DNA of 57,984 bases from Deltaproteobacteria bacterium IMCC39146 (lineage in GTDB: Bacteria > Desulfobacterota > Desulfuromonadia > Desulfuromonadales > BM103): the NCBI GenBank assembly GCA_030005635.1, contig JARUHP010000025.1, positions 1 through 57,984 of the forward strand, read 5' to 3'. Numbering within the stretch: the first letter of the stretch is position 1; every line of letters starts with the position of its first letter. A model generated the notes under the pieces. It was not told the DNA's origin, searched no databases, and worked only from the letters and a program-made list of their open reading frames with translations. A program made the position numbers and the translations under genes. Of this stretch, positions 32,798-42,378 are shown one piece after another.

Positions 32798-33670
32798 TTG
32801 CCAGCAAAACGTTTTACCGTAATGATTATACCGGAAGGATCCCATCAGGTTCGTCGCTTTGCGGTGCGGAGCTCTGTTGTAAGGGCGGTTCTGGCTTTAA
32901 CTGTTGTCCTGGCTTTGGGGCTTACCGGCCTGATTGCAGATTATGTAATGACCAACCTGGATCGTAATGAGCTCCATCGCCTGCAGGTTGTAAACCTGTC
33001 CCAGCGCGAAGAGCTGAACCGTCTGGTGGTTAAGCTCGAAGACCTGCGCCAGGAGATGGTGGTTTTGGCACAAAATGATGCCAAAGTCCGTGTCATGGCG
33101 AAACTTTCGGCTCCTAAAGGTGACAGCATCGCCGGCGTCGGTGGTCCTGCCCGCGAAGACGATGTCAATCGGGAGTTCAGTGAAATCCAGCTTCGCATTG
33201 ACGAAGTGCGGCGCCAGATTGATCTGCGTCGTGAAAGCCAGGAAGAGATTCAGGGCATTCTTAATGACCAGCGTTCACTGCTTGCTGCCAAGCCTCAGGG
33301 TTGGCCTGTCAAAGGTTGGTTGACCTCAAGTTTTGGCTTGCGTCGAGACCCTTTCAATGGCAGGCGCAAAATGCACGAAGGGCTTGATATCGCGTCGCGG
33401 ATGGGAAGCCCGGTGATTGCAACGGCTGATGGTATTGTCAGCAGCGTCAGAACCGAGTCTGGTTACGGCAAAATGGTGACTCTTGATCACGGCTATGGTT
33501 ACCGAACTCTTTACACGCACAATTCAAAATTTCACGTCAAGGTAGGTCAGCGGGTCAGACGGGGTGACCGTATTGCGTCTGTGGGTAATACTGGTCGCTC
33601 GACAGGTTCCCATGTTCACTATGAAATACGTCTTAACGGTGTTCCTGTTAATCCGAACAAATACCTCTAA
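32798..33670 (+). CDS. M23-family (LytM) peptidoglycan endopeptidase
   Basis: A 290-residue envelope protein. I choose TTG 32798 because AGGAGG stands 9 nt upstream and the resulting N-terminus (LPAKRFTVMIIPEGSHQVRRF) is that of the family; the frame extends 30 codons upstream without a site. One membrane span follows (AVLALTVVLALGLTGLIADYV), then a coiled coil (about 85-180) and a C-terminal LytM domain (about 190-290) with HEGLDIASR, TLDHGYGY and HVHYEIRLN. The zinc ligands H, D and HxH are present, so it is likely an active endopeptidase or an activator in wall remodelling. It ends at a strong terminator. Confidence 0.88.
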   Translation: MPAKRFTVMIIPEGSHQVRRFAVRSSVVRAVLALTVVLALGLTGLIADYVMTNLDRNELHRLQVVNLSQREELNRLVVKLEDLRQEMVVLAQNDAKVRVMAKLSAPKGDSIAGVGGPAREDDVNREFSEIQLRIDEVRRQIDLRRESQEEIQGILNDQRSLLAAKPQGWPVKGWLTSSFGLRRDPFNGRRKMHEGLDIASRMGSPVIATADGIVSSVRTESGYGKMVTLDHGYGYRTLYTHNSKFHVKVGQRVRRGDRIASVGNTGRSTGSHVHYEIRLNGVPVNPNKYL

Positions 33671-33686
33671 GTAGGCTTCAAATAAC

Positions 33687-33716
33687 AAAAAAGCCCGGCA
33701 TCGACGGGCTTTTTTG
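33687..33716 (+). terminator. Intrinsic terminator of the M23 gene
   Basis: AAAAAGCCCG...CGGGCTTTTTT, a classic GC stem followed by six T. Confidence 0.9.
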
Positions 33717-33956
33717 TGTTTGGTTGTCTGATGATAATTGTTGATAGTTCGACTTCTTTTCTTTGCTAACTTTTTCTCGTTGCGATCTTGATTATTGCTG
33801 CATTAGCCCTAACTTGCTTTCCCCTGAGATTTAAGTGTATTCGACTAGTTGACTAATCGCTGTACTCCGCTAATCTGTAAATAATTTTAAATTATTGATC
33901 TGTCTTTAGATCAAGCGGCTGAAGTGGACACTCTAAAACGTATAAGGAGAATTACA

Positions 33957-35018
33957 ATGAAACAGGTTTCCAGGGTTTTTTTAACGGTCACATCTTTGGC
34001 TTTGACTCTTTGCTTGGTATCACCTTTTGAGGTTGGTGCAGAAATGATCAAGAAAGTTGATAACTTTGTTGTTTTTATGGATCAGTCTGGATCCATGACT
34101 TCGCGTTATGGGAGACCAATTGATATAAAGTTTGAACAGGCTGTTGACGCTGTCAATCGTCTCGATCAAGCAGTTCCTGAGTTGGGCTATACCAGCTCTG
34201 TTGCCCTCTTTGCACCTTACAAAACAGTGAGTGTTCCTGTTGCCTACAAAACTGGTTCAATCGGTTCTTCTGCTGCAGGGGTAAAACCTGCGTTTAATCA
34301 GTTGACGACAATGGGCGATGGATTGACTGCCATTGGTCCCAATGTGGCTGCTTTGACCGGCAAGACGGCCCTGATCATGTTTACTGATGGTGCCTGGAAT
34401 GCCGGTGTTGATCCTGTCGCTTCTGCCAAGAACCTTTATAGCCAGAACTCGGATCTGTGTATTCATGTCGTAAACTACGCTGATACACCTGAAGGACAAC
34501 AGACCATCGATGCTATCAAGGCTCTTTCCGGTTGTTCAGTTGTTGTAGACGCTAAGTCTCTTGAGTCCGAAGCGGCAATGGCTCAATTTGCCAAGGATGT
34601 TCTCTACGAAGAGCGTCAGCCTGCTCCTAAGCCTGCTCCTAAGGTCGCTCCGGCTCCAAAGCCTGCTCCTGCACCGGTTGCCAAGGAAGTCATTACCTTC
34701 AACCTTTTGTTTGATTTTGACAAAGCAAACATTAAAGATGAAATGATTACTGTTCTCGAGGAAGTCAAGATGATCCTGAAGGATGACAGGGGCACTGACT
34801 TCGTTCTCTCCGGTCATACTGACTCGTCAGGCCCTGAAGCCTACAACCAGGGTCTGTCGGAAAGACGCGCCGCTTCAGTTAAAAAATGGCTCACTGATAA
34901 TGGCGTTGCCGCTTCACGCTTAGAGGCAGTTGGCTTTGGCGAGACTCGTGCCAAGTACAACAATGACACCAGGGACGGTCGCAAACTCAACCGTCGTGTC
35001 GAGCTACAATCAAAGTAA
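33957..35018 (+). CDS. VWA-OmpA fusion protein of the periplasm/outer membrane
   Basis: A 353-residue exported protein. It has a signal peptide (about residues 1-30, ending VGAEM) and a von Willebrand A domain at about 35-215 with an intact MIDAS (FMDQSGSM, MGDGLTA, FTDGAW), which should bind a divalent metal and a partner. A PAPKPAPKVAPAPKPAPAP linker (about 222-240) leads to a C-terminal OmpA domain (LLFDFDKANIKDE; GHTDSSGPEAYNQGLSERRA; LNRRVE) that binds peptidoglycan. AAGGAG precedes ATG 33957. The combination suggests a wall-anchored metal-dependent adhesion or assembly factor. It is monocistronic, with a terminator after it. Confidence 0.9.
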   Translation: MKQVSRVFLTVTSLALTLCLVSPFEVGAEMIKKVDNFVVFMDQSGSMTSRYGRPIDIKFEQAVDAVNRLDQAVPELGYTSSVALFAPYKTVSVPVAYKTGSIGSSAAGVKPAFNQLTTMGDGLTAIGPNVAALTGKTALIMFTDGAWNAGVDPVASAKNLYSQNSDLCIHVVNYADTPEGQQTIDAIKALSGCSVVVDAKSLESEAAMAQFAKDVLYEERQPAPKPAPKVAPAPKPAPAPVAKEVITFNLLFDFDKANIKDEMITVLEEVKMILKDDRGTDFVLSGHTDSSGPEAYNQGLSERRAASVKKWLTDNGVAASRLEAVGFGETRAKYNNDTRDGRKLNRRVELQSK

Positions 35019-35050
35019 GACTTTTCAAGATGAATTAAGAGCGTGACCAG

Positions 35051-35088
35051 AACCGGTCGGGTGCTTGCAGCTCCCGACCGGTTTTATT
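35051..35088 (+). terminator. Intrinsic terminator of the VWA-OmpA gene
   Basis: AACCGGTCGGG...CCCGACCGGTT, an 11-bp stem followed by TTATTTG. Confidence 0.85.
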
Positions 35089-35331
35089 TGTATCTCACCC
35101 CTTTTCTTGTCCTGCCTGCAGGGGGGAGATATACTTTGTATCACGGTATGATTTGACGTAAATTGTTATAAGAAGTAGATGAGCTCTGTTAGGGGGTAGG
35201 TGCTTTTTACAGGTGAATTACTTTCTTCTCTGTGAAATCAGAGGGTTAACCCAACGTAAAGACTTTCTGGTACGATCGTTGCTCAGTAGATGAGTAACAA
35301 GAAACAGGAATTCCTTAGTTGGAGGTGCCTT
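35089..35331. other. Intergenic region before the small secreted protein
   Basis: I see no gene. Promoter elements are presumed here, but none is convincing. Confidence 0.4.
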
Positions 35332-35778
35332 ATGAAAAGTCTGGTTCAAGTCTTAACTGTAACGATCATTGTTTTTCTCTTTGCCGTGCCGGCGGTGTCA
35401 AGTGGTGCGGTCACCAGTAGTCCGCCTGCTGATAAAGAGCTTATGGTCAGGCTCGCAGAATTCGAGACCTTTGCCAGATCAAAAGTACGGCAACTGAATC
35501 AAAACCATAAAAATTCCCAATCTCACATGAAGATTACTCAGCAAAAAGATGGCACCTATCGTGCCCGTTTCCATAAAATTGACGATTCAACCATGAAGGT
35601 CAAGGTGCGGCGCTCACAGTCTAATTCTGCTCCTTACGTTGGTATAATTAGCTATAGGGAGCAAATTTTTGAGTCCTCTGCCAGTGCACCGGAAGGGTTT
35701 GAAAATGATATGTTTGCGGTTGTAGAAATTATACCTAACAGGCATATCTTTAGTTTTCGCAAGGGAGTTTGGAACTAA
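35332..35778 (+). CDS. Small secreted protein of unknown function
   Basis: A 148-residue protein with a Sec signal peptide (MKSLVQVLTVTIIVFLFAVPAVSSGA) and a mature domain of about 120 residues. That domain opens with a helix (MVRLAEFETFARSKVRQLNQNHK) and continues as beta-strand-rich sequence (KITQQKDGTYRARFHKID, MKVKVRRSQ, VGIISYREQIFE, VEIIPNRHIFSF). No cysteines. TTGGAGG precedes ATG 35332. It lies alone between terminators, before secA. I do not recognise a family; a periplasmic location is likely. Confidence 0.75.
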   Translation: MKSLVQVLTVTIIVFLFAVPAVSSGAVTSSPPADKELMVRLAEFETFARSKVRQLNQNHKNSQSHMKITQQKDGTYRARFHKIDDSTMKVKVRRSQSNSAPYVGIISYREQIFESSASAPEGFENDMFAVVEIIPNRHIFSFRKGVWN

Positions 35779-35820
35779 GATGTTAGTGGCGTCTAAATAG
35801 ATGCCGATCCTTGAAAGGTA

Positions 35821-35866
35821 ACGGCGCAATTCCTAGTCTGCGGACTCGGGGTTGTGCCGTTTTTTT
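35821..35866 (+). terminator. Intrinsic terminator before secA
   Basis: ACGGCGCAA and TTGTGCCGT form a 9-bp stem (one G-T pair), followed by seven T. Confidence 0.8.
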
Positions 35867-36019
35867 GTTCTTGTCTGCACAGTGGCTGAATGTTTAAAAG
35901 CTATATTGATCTGCCCCTTTAGCTCTTGTGAGCACACTCTCTGCTGTGTTAAAATCCGCAATTCTGAACGGAACGCCAATCGGCGTTTTTGCGCATATTA
36001 CGTCTACATGGAGCTATAC

Positions 36020-38710
36020 ATGATTGGAAGTATTCTGAAAAAGATTGTTGGCAGTAAGAACGATCGTGAGCTTAAAAAGCTTCAGCAGCAGGTTGAGGAT
36101 ATTAACGCACTTGAGCCGTCCATACAGGCACTTACAGATACTGAGTTGAAAGCCAAGACCGTTGAGTTTCGTTCGCGCCTGGAGAATGGCGAGACTCTTG
36201 ATGATCTCCTGGCTGAGGCTTTCGCCGTGGTACGAGAGGCCGCTGTGCGTGTGTTGGGTATGCGGCACTTTGATGTACAGTTGATCGGCGGTATGGTTCT
36301 ACATTCCGGTAAGATTGCAGAGATGAAGACTGGTGAGGGGAAGACCCTGATGGCGACCTTGCCCGTTTATCTTAACGCTCTGGCTGGAAAGGGTGTGCAT
36401 GTTATTACGGTGAATGATTACCTTGCCAAGCGTGATGCCGCCTGGATGGGCATTGTCTATAATTTCCTGGGCCTTGAGGTCGACTGTGTTGTCCATGGCT
36501 TGAATGATGAACAGCGAAAGGCCGCTTATAGGGCAGATATCACCTACGGCACAAATAATGAGTTCGGCTTCGACTATCTTCGCGACAATATGAAGTTCGC
36601 TCTTGAGGATTATGTCCAACGCGATCTCTACTACACCATTGTCGACGAAGTTGATTCGATTCTGATTGATGAAGCCAGAACACCTTTGATTATCTCCGGG
36701 CCGAGTAATGTAACCAGTGAACTTTATTATAAAGCTGACAAGGTTATCCCGCGACTGAAAAAGGGCGAGATGATCGAAGACCGGGAAGGAACCATCGGTC
36801 GAACTTTTAAAAGTTATACTGGTGACTACACGGTTGATGAAAAATCCAAGTCGGCGACGCTTACAGAAGAGGGCGTTTTGCATCTCGAGAAATTATTGGG
36901 TGTTGATAACCTCTACGAGCCTGGCAACATGGCGATTCTTCACCACGTCAACCAGGCTCTGAGGGCCCACGCCATCTTTAAGCGTGATGTTGATTACGTG
37001 GTCAATGACGGCGAGGTGGTCATCGTTGACGAGTTCACCGGACGTCTGATGCCAGGTCGGCGCTGGAGTGATGGCCAGCACCAGGCGATTGAAGCAAAAG
37101 AGGGCCTGAAAATCGAGAAAGAAAATCAGACTCTGGCAACAATCACTTTCCAGAACTATTTCCGTATGTACGAAAAGCTGGCCGGCATGACCGGTACAGC
37201 AGATACCGAAGCGGCTGAATTCAATGAAATTTATGGTCTTGAAGTTGTCGTCATGCCGACTAACAAGCCGATGATTCGCATCGATCAGGCTGATGTGATC
37301 TACAAAACCGGCAAGGAAAAATTTAACGCAGTTATTGAAGATATTGTCGGCCGGCATGAAACCGGACAACCGGTTCTGGTCGGCACCATCACCATTGAAG
37401 ACTCGGAGATCCTCTCTGAGCTCCTGAAGAAACGCGGTATTAAGCATAACGTGTTGAATGCTAAACAACACGAACGGGAAGCTGAAATAGTCGCTCAGGC
37501 GGGTCGCAAGGGGGCGCTTACAATCGCAACCAACATGGCCGGGCGTGGTACCGATATTGTCCTGGGCGGAAATCCTGAGATGATGGCCAAGCGTGAGGCT
37601 GAGGCTGCCGCAGAACCTGAGCAGGCGTTTGATCAGGCCATGGAAAAGTACAAAGCTCTCTGTGCGGCCGAGAAGCAAGAAGTTCTTGAATCCGGCGGTC
37701 TGTATATCCTTGGTACCGAACGGCATGAATCGCGTCGTATCGATAACCAGCTGCGTGGTCGTTCCGGTCGTCAGGGTGATCCGGGTGAGAGCCGTTTTTA
37801 CATGAGCCTCGAAGACGATTTATTGCGTATCTTTGGCTCTCATCGCGTCTCTTTCGTTATGGAAAAGCTCAAGGTGCCAGAAAACGAGGCGATTGAGCAT
37901 GGTATGATTTCCAAGGCGATTGAAGGGGCGCAGAAGAAGGTTGAAGCGCACAATTTTGAAATTCGTAAACATCTTATTGATTATGACGATGTCATGAATC
38001 GTCAACGCGAAGTCATCTATCGCCAACGTAAGGAAGTCCTTGCAGGTGAGAATGTGCGCGTAACGATTGATTCGATTCTTGATGAGATGGTTGAGGATAT
38101 TGTCGCGTCTTTCTGCCCGGATAAAACTCCTGCCACAGAATGGAACTGGGAGAGTCTGACGACCGATTTTATTAATCAGTTCAACTTTTCCCCCGTGCTT
38201 CCGGAAGCCGAAAAAGAGCTTAAACCGGAAACACTTGAAGACAGCTTTAAAGAGCAGGTGACCGCTCGCCTGGCAGAGCGAGAGGAAGCGTTTACTTCAC
38301 CGGTTCTGGAACACTTGATGAAAGTTCTGCTGTTACAGACCATCGACGCGAAATGGAAAGACCACCTGCTGTCGATCGATCATCTCAAAGAAGGCATCGG
38401 CATGCGCGCTTATGCGCAGAAGAACCCGAAGGAAGAATACAAGCGTGAGGCTTACGCGCTCTTTATGGATATGATGGGTCGGATTCGTCAGGAGGTTGCG
38501 CAGAAACTTTTCAGGGTGCAACTGGCGCGTGAGGAGGAGGTCGCTGAGATGGAAGCGGAGCAGCGTCGTGAGAGACTCGCTCTTGCCCGTCAGGGCGGCC
38601 CGAAGCCAGAGATTCAGGCTCCATCCAAACGTGCTGTTGATAAGGTCGGTCGCAACGATGACTGTCCTTGCGGTAGCGGTAAAAAATATAAGAAATGCTG
38701 TGGGCAATAG
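36020..38710 (+). CDS. secA: Preprotein translocase ATPase SecA
   Basis: An 896-residue motor that drives proteins through SecYEG. Walker A is [15 protein letters not shown] (about residue 100), the [15 protein letters not shown] box is at about 208, the preprotein cross-linking domain follows, NBD2 shows [14 protein letters not shown], and the C-terminal zinc motif is [13 protein letters not shown], which binds SecB or ribosomes. The start is ATG 36020 with GGAG 7 nt upstream; the open frame begins 56 codons earlier without support. It is followed by a histidine kinase and argJ. Confidence 0.97.
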   Translation: MIGSILKKIVGSKNDRELKKLQQQVEDINALEPSIQALTDTELKAKTVEFRSRLENGETLDDLLAEAFAVVREAAVRVLGMRHFDVQLIGGMVLHSGKIAEMKTGEGKTLMATLPVYLNALAGKGVHVITVNDYLAKRDAAWMGIVYNFLGLEVDCVVHGLNDEQRKAAYRADITYGTNNEFGFDYLRDNMKFALEDYVQRDLYYTIVDEVDSILIDEARTPLIISGPSNVTSELYYKADKVIPRLKKGEMIEDREGTIGRTFKSYTGDYTVDEKSKSATLTEEGVLHLEKLLGVDNLYEPGNMAILHHVNQALRAHAIFKRDVDYVVNDGEVVIVDEFTGRLMPGRRWSDGQHQAIEAKEGLKIEKENQTLATITFQNYFRMYEKLAGMTGTADTEAAEFNEIYGLEVVVMPTNKPMIRIDQADVIYKTGKEKFNAVIEDIVGRHETGQPVLVGTITIEDSEILSELLKKRGIKHNVLNAKQHEREAEIVAQAGRKGALTIATNMAGRGTDIVLGGNPEMMAKREAEAAAEPEQAFDQAMEKYKALCAAEKQEVLESGGLYILGTERHESRRIDNQLRGRSGRQGDPGESRFYMSLEDDLLRIFGSHRVSFVMEKLKVPENEAIEHGMISKAIEGAQKKVEAHNFEIRKHLIDYDDVMNRQREVIYRQRKEVLAGENVRVTIDSILDEMVEDIVASFCPDKTPATEWNWESLTTDFINQFNFSPVLPEAEKELKPETLEDSFKEQVTARLAEREEAFTSPVLEHLMKVLLLQTIDAKWKDHLLSIDHLKEGIGMRAYAQKNPKEEYKREAYALFMDMMGRIRQEVAQKLFRVQLAREEEVAEMEAEQRRERLALARQGGPKPEIQAPSKRAVDKVGRNDDCPCGSGKKYKKCCGQ

Positions 38711-38778
38711 TTTCTTGGCCCTTGTTCTTTTGAAAGTTTAATCGTTCAAACTGTTATTTTATGCTTGGGAGAGACGGC

Positions 38779-40476
38779 ATGGTCTTTGGGTCTGACGGAG
38801 AAACCTGCTGTAGACTTCTGCTTCTGGAGGCAACCCCCGGGAGCCTTGCGGAGGCTTGTCTCGCCTGGCCTTCCGCAGAGGTGTTTACCCGCGCTTTGAG
38901 TGAAACATATGGTGTCGCTGACCAGATCTCCCGGGAAAAAATCCAGATTATTTTCAGCGATCTATCAGGGGCGAGTTGTTCAGCCCTTAATGTCTTATCG
39001 CAAATCCGTCGTGTCCACCCGCAAATTCCATTGGTCATCATTCTTCCTGAAGAAGATTTTTCTTTAGGCCTGTCTGCGTTCCGTATGGGTGCTGATGATG
39101 TTCTCGTACATCCTCTTGACAAAGATGCCCTGCTTGCCTGCATAGAAAATTTACAGGGCCGGGAGCAGGCGGAAGCTCAGTTTGCACGGACTCAGCAGGA
39201 AGCCAAACGTTCCCTTGATGACCTGATCCTCCTCAAGGCAATTGGTGAAACAACGAGCAGCACAGAAGATTTGCAGAAACTGCTCGACCGTGTTGTTGAC
39301 CTGATTCAGAGCGATCTCGATGTGGAGATTGTCTCCCTGATGCTTGTCGATGAAGAGAACGTTCTGACGATCCGCTCAGCATGTGGATTGCCGGATGATG
39401 TGCGTCAAAAGGTCACGATTGCTCCGGGGGAAGGTGTTTCTGGTTATGTCCTGTTGCATGGTGAGGCGGTCCTGATTGATGATTTATCCACAGACGGACG
39501 TTTCCCCCCTCGTGACGGCGTTGTCCGTTATCGAACCGGATCGCTTCTGTCAGTTCCGATACAGTATCAACAACGTATTGTAGGTGTGCTGAATGTTAAC
39601 AACAAACGCAACAGGGAAGCTTTTACCGGTATCGATCAGGAGTTGTTGCAGACCATTGCTCATCAGGCCGCCCTGGCGATCGAAAACATGAAGCTGGTTG
39701 GGCATTTACAGGCAAAAAATGCCGAACTCGAGCAAGCCCATGTGAGCCTCATGAAATTACATCAGGATCGAACCCGCTTCGTTTGTAATCTGTCACATGA
39801 GTTAAAAACGCCGTTGACTTCGGTGCTTGGTTTCTCGGATTTGCTGCTTAACTTTTTTGACCAGATTGAGACGCCCAAATTGCGAGAATATATCGCCAGT
39901 ATCTATTCGGAAGGGAAACACCTGGAGCATCTTCTGGCAGGGATGTTGCGGTTGTTTTCTCTCGATTCGGGAAGTGAAAACTGGGATTGGCAGGTTGTCT
40001 CACTTCCTGAAGCTCTCAGTCGGGTGCTTGAAAACCATGATATCAGAATCCGGGAAATGAACCTCGACCTGCACGTGGATTTTCCTGAAGACCTCCTGCC
40101 GGTCTGGGCCGATCAGGATAAGCTGGAACTGTTATTTGATGGTCTTGTTGATAATGCCGTCAAATTCAACCGTCAAGGCGGGCATCTTTCTGTTACGGCA
40201 GGAAATCTGACCTTGCATGGTGAGCCGGCTCTTTATCTCCAGATTAGCAATCAGGGGAAAACAGTCCCAAGAGAGAGTGCAGAAGATATCTTCCAGGAAT
40301 ATTCTCAGCTCGGAGAACTTGATGCCGGCAAACCCAGTGGCGTCGGTGTCGGTCTTGCGACATGCCGGGCTATTTTGCGTCAGATGCAAGGTGAAATTTT
40401 TCTTGAACCTAAAGATGAGGAAGGGACTTCAATCGGTCTTCTTTTGCCAACCAGAATGGAGTTGAACAATGACTGA
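38779..40476 (+). CDS. Sensor histidine kinase with degenerate receiver and GAF domain
   Basis: A soluble kinase of about 565 residues. It has an N-terminal receiver-like domain (about 1-120; possible phosphoacceptor in IIFSDLSGA, but the N-terminal acidic pair is missing and the conserved Lys is replaced in VHPLD), a coiled coil, a GAF domain (about 165-310; APGEGVSGYVL, LLSVPIQYQQRIVGVLNV) and a HisKA domain with FVCNLSHELKTPLTSVLGF. The ATPase has an N box (LVDNAVKFNR) and a G box (GVGVGLATCRAIL). It should autophosphorylate in response to a cytoplasmic ligand. No response regulator is adjacent. I use ATG 38779 (GGGAG upstream); ATG 38761 is an alternative. Its stop overlaps the argJ start. 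Confidence 0.85.
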   Translation: MVFGSDGETCCRLLLLEATPGSLAEACLAWPSAEVFTRALSETYGVADQISREKIQIIFSDLSGASCSALNVLSQIRRVHPQIPLVIILPEEDFSLGLSAFRMGADDVLVHPLDKDALLACIENLQGREQAEAQFARTQQEAKRSLDDLILLKAIGETTSSTEDLQKLLDRVVDLIQSDLDVEIVSLMLVDEENVLTIRSACGLPDDVRQKVTIAPGEGVSGYVLLHGEAVLIDDLSTDGRFPPRDGVVRYRTGSLLSVPIQYQQRIVGVLNVNNKRNREAFTGIDQELLQTIAHQAALAIENMKLVGHLQAKNAELEQAHVSLMKLHQDRTRFVCNLSHELKTPLTSVLGFSDLLLNFFDQIETPKLREYIASIYSEGKHLEHLLAGMLRLFSLDSGSENWDWQVVSLPEALSRVLENHDIRIREMNLDLHVDFPEDLLPVWADQDKLELLFDGLVDNAVKFNRQGGHLSVTAGNLTLHGEPALYLQISNQGKTVPRESAEDIFQEYSQLGELDAGKPSGVGVGLATCRAILRQMQGEIFLEPKDEEGTSIGLLLPTRMELNND

Positions 40477-41668
40477 ATCTAGATTTGCAGTTCCGAAGGG
40501 ATTCAAGGCGGCGGCTTACAGTTCGGGAATCAAAAAGTCCGGGAAATTGGACCTTGCCCTGATTTGTGCTGACAAGCCGGTCGAATGTGCCGGTGTTTTT
40601 ACAACCAATAAAGTTGTTGCGGCACCTGTCAGAATTACCGAGTCCCGGATGCGCCAGGGGCTTTGCCAGGCCATCCTGGTCAATAGCGGTAACGCTAACG
40701 CCTGCACCGGAAGTCAGGGACTTCAGGATGCACGTCGTTGTGGTGACCTGGTTGCGGAAGCCCTTGATATTGCACCGGAGTTGATTGCGGTCTCTTCAAC
40801 GGGAGTGATCGGCGTGCCGTTACCGATGCACTGTTTTGAGGAACATGTGCCGAGTTTGTGCAGAATGTTGAGTCACGACCAGTTTGACGGTGTGGCAAAG
40901 GCGATGATGACGACCGACGCTTTTCCGAAGATGTGTGGCCGAACAATCAACATCGATGGGCAGGACGTTCGTTTGCTGGGACTCGCCAAAGGTGCGGGTA
41001 TGATCCACCCTGACATGGCCACCATGCTCGCTTTCGTTGTGACTGATGCTGTTCTGGCCGACGGGTTGCTGGATGAGGCGTTACGGCAGTCAGTTAACGC
41101 TTCATTTAACCGGATTACTGTTGATCGGGATACTTCTACGAACGACATGGTCCTGCTGCTCGCCAGTGGTGACGCCAAAAATCCGGAGATTAGTGAGAGT
41201 TCTGCTGCTCTCGGCCAATTCTGTGGTGCATTGAATGAGATTATGCTTGAGCTGGCGAAGATGATCGTCCGCGACGGCGAAGGTGCGACCAAGTTGGTAC
41301 GTATCCAGATTAATGGTGCCGCAAATGATGTCGATGCTCTGCTTGCTGCACGCTCGGTTGCCACCTCACAGTTGGTCAAAACTGCTTTCTTTGGAGAGGA
41401 TGCCAACTGGGGGAGGATTATTGCTGCCGTTGGTTACTCTGGCGCTGACGTGGACCCGGACAAGGTGAACATCTCGTTTGACGATGTCTCCATGGTTAGC
41501 AACGGCCTTGGTCTTGACTCCGCGCAAGAAGCTAGGGCGAGTGAAGTTCTGAAGAAGCCCGAGTTTACAGTGACGGTTGACCTCGCCCTGGGTGAAGGAA
41601 GCTCCTACTACTATACGTCTGACCTCACTTATGACTACATTAAGATCAACGCGGACTACCGTACCTGA
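40469..41668 (+). CDS. argJ: Glutamate N-acetyltransferase / ArgJ
   Basis: A 399-residue enzyme that transfers the acetyl group from N-acetylornithine to glutamate (cyclic arginine pathway). It is made as a precursor that cuts itself before Thr in the MIHPDMATMLAF motif (about residue 185), giving two chains. Other family segments are VLVNSGNANACTG-like (AILVNSGNANACTG), TTDAFPK and GEDANWGRI. Whether it also accepts acetyl-CoA cannot be told from sequence. ATG 40469 lies inside the kinase gene (8-base overlap), so translation is coupled to it. Confidence 0.96.
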   Translation: MTESRFAVPKGFKAAAYSSGIKKSGKLDLALICADKPVECAGVFTTNKVVAAPVRITESRMRQGLCQAILVNSGNANACTGSQGLQDARRCGDLVAEALDIAPELIAVSSTGVIGVPLPMHCFEEHVPSLCRMLSHDQFDGVAKAMMTTDAFPKMCGRTINIDGQDVRLLGLAKGAGMIHPDMATMLAFVVTDAVLADGLLDEALRQSVNASFNRITVDRDTSTNDMVLLLASGDAKNPEISESSAALGQFCGALNEIMLELAKMIVRDGEGATKLVRIQINGAANDVDALLAARSVATSQLVKTAFFGEDANWGRIIAAVGYSGADVDPDKVNISFDDVSMVSNGLGLDSAQEARASEVLKKPEFTVTVDLALGEGSSYYYTSDLTYDYIKINADYRT

Positions 41669-41712
41669 TAAGTTGCAGCGGTAAACTTTTTAGTCGCTTC
41701 CGAAGTCGATTA

Positions 41713-42378
41713 ATGAACTCTCCAGCGAAACATATAGACCACACATTGTTGAAGTCCGACGCAACCCGTGCGGATATTGCCGGCCTTTGTGAAGAGGCTG
41801 TCGAACACGGCTTCGCATCGGTCTGTGTTCCGCCTTGTTTTGTACCTCAGTCGAGCCAACTGTTGTACGGGTCAGGGGTCGCTGTCTGTACGGTGGTCGG
41901 GTTTCCGCTCGGTTACCAGACTACTGAAAGCAAGGTTTTTGAAGCCCGCCAGGCTGTTTCTGCAGGAGCTTCTGAGGTCGATATGGTCATCAACCTTGGT
42001 TCTGTGCGAAGCGCAGATTTTAACGCTGTTGGCGATGACATCCGCCGAGTGGTTGCCGCTGCCGAGAACGCTGTTGTTAAGGTGATTATCGAATGTTGTC
42101 TCCTCAATAACGCTGAAAAGCGCAAGCTGGTTGATATCGTTGCTGAAAATGGCGCCGGTTATGTCAAGACATCGACCGGGTTTGCTGCCTCTGGCGCGAC
42201 CCTTGAGGATGTCAAGCTGCTTGCAGAGTGCAGCGCAGGCAGGATTCAGGTCAAGGCTGCCGGAGGTGTTCGAGATTGGGCCAGTTGCCGTGATATGATT
42301 GCGGCGGGTGCTGAACGGGTCGGAACGAGCGCTGGTGTTGTCATCATGCGCGAATGGCAGGAAGAGGCCGGGTTATAA
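41713..42378 (+). CDS. deoC: Deoxyribose-phosphate aldolase
   Basis: A 221-residue class I aldolase that splits 2-deoxyribose-5-phosphate into glyceraldehyde-3-phosphate and acetaldehyde in nucleoside breakdown. The Schiff-base lysine is in GYVKTSTGF (about residue 151), and IDHTLLKSDAT at the start and VKAAGGVRDW near 180 are family marks. Its stop codon overlaps the deoB start by one base (TAATG), so deoC and deoB are coupled. It lies 44 bp after argJ, perhaps in the same operon. Confidence 0.95.
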   Translation: MNSPAKHIDHTLLKSDATRADIAGLCEEAVEHGFASVCVPPCFVPQSSQLLYGSGVAVCTVVGFPLGYQTTESKVFEARQAVSAGASEVDMVINLGSVRSADFNAVGDDIRRVVAAAENAVVKVIIECCLLNNAEKRKLVDIVAENGAGYVKTSTGFAASGATLEDVKLLAECSAGRIQVKAAGGVRDWASCRDMIAAGAERVGTSAGVVIMREWQEEAGL

